From the NCBI GenBank assembly GCA_029204225.1, contig MU831937.1:31802-95801 (forward strand): DNA of 64,000 bases, read 5' to 3'. Of this stretch, positions 54,701-64,000 are shown piece by piece. The notes below the pieces were generated by a model. That model saw nothing but the letters and a program-made list of their open reading frames with translations, had not been told where the DNA came from and made no database searches. The DNA is from Diphasiastrum complanatum. Lineage: Eukaryota; Streptophyta; Lycopodiopsida; Lycopodiales; Lycopodiaceae. The translations under genes were made by a program, and so were the position numbers. Numbering within the stretch: position 1 is the first letter of the stretch; every line of letters starts with the position of its first letter.

Positions 54701-57650
54701 ACCAATGTCAAGTGGCATTTTGGAGGAACGCTCTCACAGGTATGATCAGCAGTGACATTGTCTAGTCAGGTGATAGTTGCATCGACACACGCATCGGTAG
54801 CCTGGAAATTTTTTGTTCGGAGGGAAATATGGGCTAGCTTGGAGCTACACACATTTTGACGGTCACGGGTGATGGAAGTGTGAGGTGGTGCCAGTTGGAA
54901 GCCATTGGGCAAGATAGCGGACTTGCATTGGATGAGCTGTGTGTGGGACATGCAGAGGATGAAGAAAGGGTCAAGGATCACACTTTGGAGACTCTTGGAG
55001 AGTGGTAAGTGTGATGATTTTGCGGTTTTGTAGTAGGTAAGTCAATTTTGATCAAATAAAATTAGTTGTGGAGCAGTGTATCAGGTTTGTCATCGAGGAG
55101 ATACACTTCAACTGCATGTTCTGAGTAAGTCAAGTCAATTTGTCGTATCAGTATTGTATCAGGGATGAAGATTCCAATGATGACAGGGTGCAGATCATTT
55201 GGTTGGGCCTTGAAAGATCTCACAGGTTCACTTGGAGGGATATCGGCATGTCACATCATGTGAGGGACTTGATGGTGGCTTTGGAGTTCACATCTTAGTG
55301 TATTCTAAGGGAGTTGTTTGGAATCATTCACAAGAGCAGCTTTGGAGCTAGCTTGGGGGAATACAGGTGGGGCACTATAGGGTAGATCCTTAGATCTTTG
55401 TGATCAGGGATGGCATTGGGATACCTGATAGGGATAGGACTATAGGATGACATGGGATGATCATCAGGGGGTAGCTATTTCATATTGAACTTAGAGTCAT
55501 TTGATGGACAGGACTTACAGGTGGAATTCATGATGGAATCAGAACACTGCAAAAGCAAATGGGCAAAGCATGAAGCTTTGAGAGCCAGTTGATGATAATC
55601 GCACGGGGTGTGATCGGAGGGCAAACACTATGGTGAGTGTTTTGCTAGTGATCTACTACAGGAGACACTAATGGCGAGGACTTCACGGTGTGCTCATTTG
55701 GGAGTACAGGCTGGCATTACAGTAGGGGGGCAGTTTTGGACATTGGCATAGATGGGGAGGCATCTACATCACGAGCGTGGATAATCTATCTATAGCTTTC
55801 ATGCATTTGGCTATATTTACAGGAGTCTAGCTTGACACACGTGTTAGAATTTACATGGTGCAGATTCTCAGATGGTGAGATCAGGGATAAGCCTAGAGGA
55901 AGTCACTCAGAGCCATATACCTCAGTACGATTAGGGAGATGGTGGTCTCGGGATCCCATGAACGGTGACTCATGGATGAGCTTGCATTGGCATGGTGTCG
56001 AGTGGCACATAGCCAGGGAGAGCAAGCAAATGCTAGGAGTTAGGTGGAGCTAGTGAGGCTTTGGAGTTCGGCTTGTCTAGCAGGATGGTGACCAAGATCA
56101 AAGACATCAGGTGAGCATAGTATGTGGATGACGAGTCCATTGGGGTGGCACTCAAGGAGATGCTACAGTTGCTTAGGTATGATATGTCATTTGATGTATA
56201 GATGATGTTCTTTAGATGGTGCATCATGTGTGGTGACCTAGGGACGAGTCAAGCCTACTTGGAGATAGGTGGCCATGGAGTGTACCTGGGGTGGTAAATA
56301 TCCTGAGGGCATGGAGTGCATTACAGGATGATGTGGGTCCAACATGCCCATGGTTGTGAGCCAGCAAGGATGGAGATGGTTGCTCAAGGAGTGACAGCTA
56401 ATACTTTGGCAAGTATCAGGTGAGCTGCATGGTTATATGCACAGTGATCTCCAGAGGTTGGCATCACATGTTGTTTCTATCCATCATTATTTGGTAAGCA
56501 AGATGTAGCTTTTGGTTAGATCCAGTTCTAGTCTAGTTGCACTACAGGTGGACAGATTCTTGGGGAGCTATCAGTGGATAATGGATACTTGGTAATCAGA
56601 TGGTATAGGGTACAGGGTTCAGGAGCTATCCGACCTTATATGCTATGGATCGTGGGTGAGTTGTTCATCACGATAGTGGATCCAGTTTGCATTTGCTTTG
56701 GTTTGGATTGACATGATGGATGTGTTGGGGAGATAGGCTCCTTTGGTGGGAGGCCTATATACTGGTCAAATCAGAGTTGGCAATGTCAAGCATGGGAAGT
56801 TGAGCCTGCATGAGGTGTAGGAGAGGCAAATCATCATCAGTATCTCTGGGAGATGGCATGCTACTCAAGTATAGCCTATGGTGAGTTTGTGTACATTCAT
56901 TCATTAAGTCCTTGGTAGACTCTTGTGCTTGAAGCATGGAAAATGAATGGGGATCAGCTTTCAGGACTTATTGGATAGTTGGATATGCTTGGACGTGAGG
57001 GAATCTTGTTATAGGTGCAGGCCATGGTTGGAGACCTGATTTGATGACAAGTGGTGTAGCAGCAGATTTACAAGTGACAGGTGGTGGTACGACAATATAC
57101 CACTTATGGGCAGGCCTTGGTCATGTATTTGACGGTTTATCATTCATGTTGGTTTGCATGAGTGTGTGTGGGCTTGCATCTTACCTTGTCACCAGGGTCT
57201 AGATTTGAGTCAGAGTTGTATGTGGTTGTGCATTTGCTACGTCAGGAACAAAGTACTCATTTGATATGCTCTTTGACTTGTCATTATGTCTACTAGCTGT
57301 TTATCCAGTGAGGGTTTAGTCTTATGGTGGCAGTAAGATTTCCTCAAGTTGAGCCTCAATCGCTCATGTATGTCAACTTTATAGGTCTGTGCTTGTAAGT
57401 GTCTGATAGGATGTCAGCCTAGCTAGATGGAGGATGTAACTCTCATGGTGGCAGTGGGATTTCCTCAATTGAGCCATGTTGCTCATGTGGTCCACTTGTG
57501 TTTCAAGTTGGATGGGGATGAGTCAGTTGGCCGAGAGTGTGGTAGACTCTCTGTATGAGCATTGTGTTTACATGATAGTTTGTGAGTCAAACCTAGTGGT
57601 TTGTTGGTGTGCTTGAGACTGTTTTTCACTCTTATCACATTTGAGCTTAA
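54700..57650 (+). mobile_element. heavily decayed retroelement, probably non-LTR (LINE) relic
   Basis: No ORF longer than about 80 codons survives. The best clue is a plus-strand frame near 56040-56205 reading EFGLSSRMVTKIKDI, a stop, then YVDDESIGVALKEMLQLLRY, which fits the (F/Y)xDD block and following helix of LINE RTs. Near 55190-55250 VQIIWLGLERSHRFTW could be an endonuclease scrap. The region is rich in TG/CA, as after CpG decay. Two related blocks at 57318-57370 and 57431-57483 (ATGGTGGCAGT-GATTTCCTCAA) are a local duplication. Confidence 0.35.
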
Positions 57651-57654
57651 GGGA

Positions 57655-58115
57655 GAGAGTTAGAAATCAGTTCTAATCTGATTCATTAGTATAAGCTTTA
57701 AATGTGATGATGTAATTACTGTACAGTTTATTTGGTTTATAGTATATGGTTGTGATCGGGACGTGACCCGTTACCATATATTAATCGGGCACTGATCTCG
57801 TAGATGACTACTTGGGTTAGCCGGGTAGCCACACGTAGAGAAATTAGCTTGTCCTGTATATTTTTTACGACACTTGCTATACTCAGGGGCATGTCCTGAG
57901 TTTGTCAGTCTTTTAGCCCATGTTGGGCCTATTAGTTAGACACGTCCCTATTTCAGTGAGTTGACACTTGTCGAGCCCATGCATGTTGGGGCTTTTGCTA
58001 TATGTACAGTTTCTCTTTGTAATCATTAACTTTTGTTGTGCCATCTATGAGAGCTTGTGAGGAGTGGCTATGGTGATTGTGTGATGTGATCTGCATATTG
58101 CAGTAGATCCTATCA
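57655..58115 (+). repeat. possible LTR or 3' UTR, weakly supported
   Basis: A purine tract AAGGGAGAGAG precedes a 450-bp stretch without coding sequence; no second copy is in the window, so the LTR reading cannot be confirmed. Confidence 0.25.
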
Positions 58116-58180
58116 AAATTTCAACTAATTTTCGATATCAAGTTTTATGGTCTCCTTCCTGAAGTGCATTATCTCCATTC

Positions 58181-58675
58181 ATTAGGGCCCTTTTTGGACT
58201 CAAAAAGGGCCTCTTCCTTGCCTAAACGTGTTTGCTAATTACGATTAATTAACCCGCTAATTGTCCTATGCGGCAGTTCACCATGGGTTTATCATGGGTT
58301 AACTCACATTTCAATAGGCTTCACTTAGGGCCTAGTGTAGTATAACAAGGACAAATGATTTTAATGTTATTTAAAATCTTGAATCCAATATGACTTTCAA
58401 TTTTCACGGCCTTCAAAAGTCGTTTTTAATAACTCAGAATGTCAAAAAAGGGGGCCCAATATTTCATTGGGCCCCCATATTGAAAAAAAAAATTCAAAAA
58501 AAAAGTTGGGGGGAGGGGGGATTGAGGTACAATTCCCCCCACTCCCCCTTGTGTACCCTCTCCCAGCCCCCTCTACCCGCTAGCTGCGCTGTCCAGCGGG
58601 CCCCCCACCTTCCTCCCTCCGGGCCACTGGCATGAGTGAGGGCGCAAGACCCGGAGGGATCCACATGCCCCCCCC

Positions 58676-58709
<34 letters not shown>

Positions 58710-59329
58710 CCCCCACATCCTCTTGCACGGCCATTGAGGAGGGGAGGGGGAGACGTCGCGCCACCAGCCCATGCGTGCCCAGGGGAGCCGGTGCCTCGAA
58801 GTGGGCAGGTCTTGCGCCCTCACTCATGCCAGCGGCCCGGAGGGAGGAAGGTGGGGGGGCCCGCTGGACAACGCAGCCAGCGAGCAGAGGGGGCTAGGAG
58901 AGGGTACACAAGGGGGGGGGGGGGGGGGGGGGGGATTGCACCTCAATCCCCCTCCCCCCCCCCCCCCCCCCCCAACTTTTTTTTTGAATTTCTTTTCAAT
59001 ATGGGGGCCCAATGAAATATTGGGCCCCCTTTTTTGACATTCTGAGTTATTAAAAACAACTTTTGAAGGCCGTGAAAAAATAGCTATATTTTCAATTTAA
59101 ATTTGAACTTGAGCCATGTCCTATCATCATTATTATGGGTTGAGGAAGTAGAGTTAGAAGAGAGTTAGTGGGTGGGTTAGGATTGGAGATCTAATTTACA
59201 CCATTGGATGTGCCATGTCATATGGACCATTCCATCTCAGTTGTCACTCTCTTATTGGTACACATGTCGTCATTAATACTAATTATAATTAGTGAAGAGG
59301 CCCTTTTTGAGTCCAAAAAGGGCCCTAAT
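58181..59329. mobile_element. foldback-type element: 36-bp TIRs around a GC-rich giant palindrome
   Basis: 58181-58216 is an exact reverse complement of 59294-59329 over 36 bp (starts ATTAGGGCCCTTTTTGG). Each TIR is itself a stem-loop (GGCCCTTTTT / AAAAAGGGCC). Inside, 58401 to about 58660 pairs with about 58795 to 59078 (for example TCAAAAAAGGGGGCCCAAT with its complement at 59018-59036, and a CATGAGTGAGGGCGCAAGAC arm with 58811-58830). The core holds poly-C and poly-G runs of more than 20 bases at 58668-58708, 58911-58934 and 58949-58973. It encodes no protein. No clear target duplication was found. Confidence 0.9.
58401..59078. repeat. inner palindrome, about 680 bp
   Basis: Arms begin TTTTCACGGCCTTCAAAAG and end with the complement. 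GC content jumps far above the surroundings. The proline- and glycine-rich ORFs on both strands are products of the C/G runs. Confidence 0.9.
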
Positions 59330-59679
59330 GGGGAAGACCTTCAAGCATTTAAACTAAAAAAACAAAAACACTATTAAATGTTATTAATCAAAGATAAGTT
59401 ATTAGAAATGTGATTATTAGGAATGTGATTATGAAAAAAAAAAAAAAAAACACAATTAAATGTTATTAATCGAAGATTAGTTGTAAATTTCATTTTTTGC
59501 CATTTATTTTTCTTGAATAACCGTCAAAAAACCCTCATGAAAAAGTTGTCATGATACTTTTGGTATCCTAATAGCTATAGTAGAAACCTATGCATTGTTT
59601 TTAATAGAAATTTTCATAGCATCTCTCCACTCCATTCAACTTCATGTGACTCTCCAGACACAAGACATTATTTGTATAT
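59330..59679. other. AT-rich spacer
   Basis: Contains a duplicated ATTAAATGTTATTAATC(A/G)AAGAT block (about 59368 and 59455). No gene. Confidence 0.5.
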
Positions 59680-60237
59680 GAAAGGATAACATTGACCTAG
59701 ATTGAAGATAGGGCAAGGGTGAGCAAGGAGAATGTAAACTTCTAGGGTTTCCAACACACACACATCCTAAGCTAGGAGGTATTTTTTTGCATTCAAGGAT
59801 CATATGACAAGGGTTTAGGTAAGGTGTAGGCTGGCATCAAATCTACAAACTAACAAACTTTGAGCAATATATTTTGCCTAAAGCATAAAAACTACAGTAA
59901 TAAGCCTCATGGCCTAATGGAATGAAGTGTAAGACCTTGATCCTGAAGAAGCTTCGGCAACATCAAAGTTCATGTTTGTTGAGAGGAATGGTTTTTCCAG
60001 TACAATCAGATTCCTTACAAATCTCTAATCCTGGTGTTGAACTATCCTTTCATGCCCTTTTAGTCTGTAGCAGATAGATACACTTGCTCGGCTAGAAAAA
60101 ATTGTAAGATGCTTCTGTACTGTTTGGCTCTAGTACTGGGAGCATTAATTTTGGTGACTGTGTCAAGGCTTGTGAGAAATATATGGTGGAGGCCATTCAG
60201 TGGGGGACACAATCTAGTAGTAGGAAATGACCATTAG
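59680..60237 (+). pseudogene. partial inverted copy of P450 promoter and exon 1
   Basis: Plus strand 59680-60205 aligns with the minus strand 6958-6330. The ATG at 60109 opens a 42-codon frame whose first 30 residues (MLLYCLALVLGALILVTVSR onward, to WWRP) match the P450 anchor with about five changes. After that a deletion removes the Pro-rich hinge, VVGN may correspond to the LLVGN of the parent, and a stop follows at 60235. No later exon is present. It is a DNA-level duplication, because the untranscribed upstream region came along; a processed copy would lack it. It cannot make a P450. Confidence 0.9.
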
Positions 60238-60789
60238 TTGACCTTGTGACAATTCTATATGCAAGGTATATGAGCCAACCTTTAGGGTTATTGAACAAAT
60301 GACAAAAAAAAGTTCATTAGGCCAAGTAAATGGCGATGGATCATGTTTACCACATTGACGATTGATGGAAACAAGAAAAAAAGTGGAGGGTCGAGGTGCG
60401 ATTGAGTGTGCAATATGGGATAGGTGAAAAGGGTCTAAGAAATGATTAGGGATCAACATGAAAGGTCAACTTAGTAGCAAGGGAGAAGATTTAGTATAAC
60501 AATAGAAAGGAAAAATTCAATTTAGTATAACAATAGAAAGAGAAAATTCAATAAGTAAAGTACGGTTATTGCTGGTCACCAAGACACCATATACCAATTG
60601 GCAAGCGAGGACCAAAAACTTGTGGTTTGGCTATTTGGAGTCCTTTGGGTGCCAAGGAATGGCTAAGATGAGGCATGTGGGTACAAAATGGCTTGCTGAA
60701 AACTGTAGACCAAAATGGATTCTTCAACATGGGAATTGTTTCATTGGACGCCTTAATCTAAATCATGAAACTCATGTGTTTGTTTGATT
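60238..60789. other. non-coding, with a 34-bp tandem duplication
   Basis: TTTAGTATAACAATAGAAAG occurs twice (60490 and 60521) with an A-rich tail. The frame 60569-60787 has no recognised domain. Confidence 0.5.
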
Positions 60790-62617
<1,828 letters not shown>

Positions 62618-62639
62618 CTTAAAAACTTAAAAGTTCTAA

Positions 62640-63230
62640 TTGAAATCATATACAGAGCGTAGACATTAATAAAGATACGAATGTGAAAATTTAGCAAACA
62701 GAATTTTAACGTTGTGGTATGCTAGTCATGAGAGAGTTAAGAGGCCTATGCCAACATCAATAGAAATAAACATTGATAATGATAAAAAAAAAATGTTCAG
62801 CAAATAGTTAAAAAAAAAAGAGATATTTTCAATTTGCAAAGGCTATTCCTTAAATACTAGAGGGTGCCTATGATTAGAGTTCGTATTAAGCTAGGGTCAG
62901 GTGGGTAGGGTGTAGGCTTTGTAATGTAGGGTTGGTTTGGATGACCGTCATGGTAGGATTGGTAGCAATAGCTGGTAAGGTTGGTTGCAATAGCCTGTAG
63001 CCTAAATCTAGGTAGTGATGGATTTCAAGGGTGAAAAAGGTGCCCTTTAATTTTCAGGACTGAGAAGAAATTTTATTTAAGAACCCAAAGAGTAGGACAG
63101 GTTACCTCATTTGTAAACTTGTGTGAGTGCTTGCTGCTAGAGCGATTGTTGCTTACATTTGGCATTTTCCTATAATCGCGTACATAGCTTCCAACATAAC
63201 TTTTTTAATTGAGATGATATTTTCTACTTT
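62640..63230. other. non-coding stretch
   Basis: Short G-rich direct repeats (GGTTGG-TAGCAATAGC at 62955-62995); no gene. Confidence 0.4.
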
Positions 63231-63243
63231 TTATGCTTTTAAC

Positions 63244-63705
63244 TCAACATAGAACAATTGTTGGTTATTCTTATGTCGGCATTTCGCCTTTCAAAGTTTC
63301 CAAAGACTTGCAAATTAAATGTTTATGCTATGTTGAGCATAGCATAAAGACTTTAGTATGCTATGCTCAGCATAGAAAATTAGTCCAATTTCCCTTGAAT
63401 CCTATCCTGAGCATAGCAAGTCTCTCCACTTAATGGAGCTTTGTTATGCTCACAACATAGGAACCACTTTCATCGTCGTCGATGTTCTATGTTGAGCATA
63501 GCATCTCTCTCAAGTCTTTGAGGTTATGCTAATATAGCAAACATCTACATACTCTTGCTCTTCCTATGTTGAGCATAGAAAAAGGTATATGCTCACTACT
63601 GTTCGTTATGTTGGGCATAGGCACTACTCTATTTAACTCAACAGATGCTATTCCCAACATAGATCTTATATGTTTTGTTTATACACTACTATGGTGAGCG
63701 TATCA
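63244..63705. repeat. cluster of a near-palindromic 15-mer, CTATGTTGAGCATAG
   Basis: Full or near-full copies at about 63331, 63359 (inverted), 63403, 63445 (inverted), 63484, 63563, 63606 and 63647 (inverted), with weaker ones at 63247, 63522 and 63690. Spacing is 25-80 bp and irregular. Confidence 0.85.
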
Positions 63706-64000
63706 AAGAGTCTCACTTGATATGTTCTTCAATGCTCGTCGTATTATATTTTGTTGAAAATACATATTTGTGATGACCTAGTCAAATTTGCATGAAAATG
63801 TTGCTTCTAAAATCAAGTTTTGTGTAGAAAATGTGCATAACGAGTCGAATGAAAAACTTTGCGACCAAAAGAGACACTTTTGGAATATTCCCCTAAATTT
63901 CCTCAAAAAGTTTCTTAAATTGGGGTGTTTTTCAGAAACACCTTGCACATGTATAAAGCATGTTTGAAAAATGACCAAAAAAAGGGTGACTTTGCCATTT
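63706..64000. other. unassigned end of window
   Basis: No gene or repeat recognised. The minus frame 63778-63978 matches nothing I know. Confidence 0.4.

Noticed and set aside
58390-59037. Pro- and Gly-rich ORFs on both strands
   Set aside because: They are translations of poly-C and poly-G runs inside the palindrome; no protein evidence.
63244-63705. CRISPR-like array of spaced repeats
   Set aside because: Repeat copies are degenerate, in both orientations and irregularly spaced, and the DNA is eukaryotic.

Overview
The window is nuclear DNA of a land plant. It is AT-rich, its protein genes carry GT-AG introns, its Ty1/copia and Ty3/gypsy elements use plant-type tRNA primer sites, and its two clear host genes belong to plant families (a CYP72-clan cytochrome P450 and a phytocyanin). 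I cannot name the species. The repeat load and the odd transposon mix fit a large, repeat-rich genome, perhaps of a seed-free plant, but that is inference.

Layout. 1-3.6 kb: the 5' half of a Ty1/copia element (A) on the minus strand, with an open gag-protease-integrase frame, primer site and LTR. 4.16-6.42 kb: an apparently intact five-exon P450 gene (minus). 7-14.4 kb: low-coding DNA with an LTR fragment, a broken copy of an A-type element (A2, plus) and a gypsy protease relic. 14.45-36.07 kb: a three-level nest. Copia element C (minus, target duplication CACCC) is split inside its 3' LTR by a 15-kb gypsy element D (plus, target duplication CACAA). D in turn holds a minus-strand relative, F, which lost its reverse transcriptase and keeps a long accessory coding region. 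36.6-37.35 kb: an intact two-exon phytocyanin gene (plus). 38.6-40.3 kb: a CACTA (TNP2-type) transposase pseudogene (minus). 40.38-48.8 kb: gypsy element E (plus, Athila-like), nearly complete, with a further ORF downstream of pol.

48.8-52.1 kb is the most unusual stretch. A decayed plus-strand coding region starts with a histone H3-like tail and fold (13 consecutive residues of the H3 C-terminal signature survive), continues into a Pro/Ser-rich linker, and is followed by exons resembling a C48 (Ulp1/SUMO-type) cysteine protease. A short motif recurs around it on both strands.

52.5-58.1 kb holds copia scraps and a heavily decayed, probably non-LTR, relic. 58.18-59.33 kb is an element with a perfect 36-bp terminal inverted repeat and a large internal palindrome with a GC-rich, poly-C/poly-G core. 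59.68-60.24 kb is an inverted partial copy of the P450 promoter and first exon. 60.8-62.6 kb is a broken minus-strand gene with a GHTHDQIDQ motif (DUF7869-like, probably transposon-borne). 63.2-63.7 kb has a cluster of a near-palindromic 15-mer.

Only the P450 and phytocyanin genes look like functional host genes. Almost everything else is mobile DNA in different stages of decay. Many inactivating stops look like CGA-to-TGA or CAG-to-TAG changes, as expected from deamination of methylated transposons.
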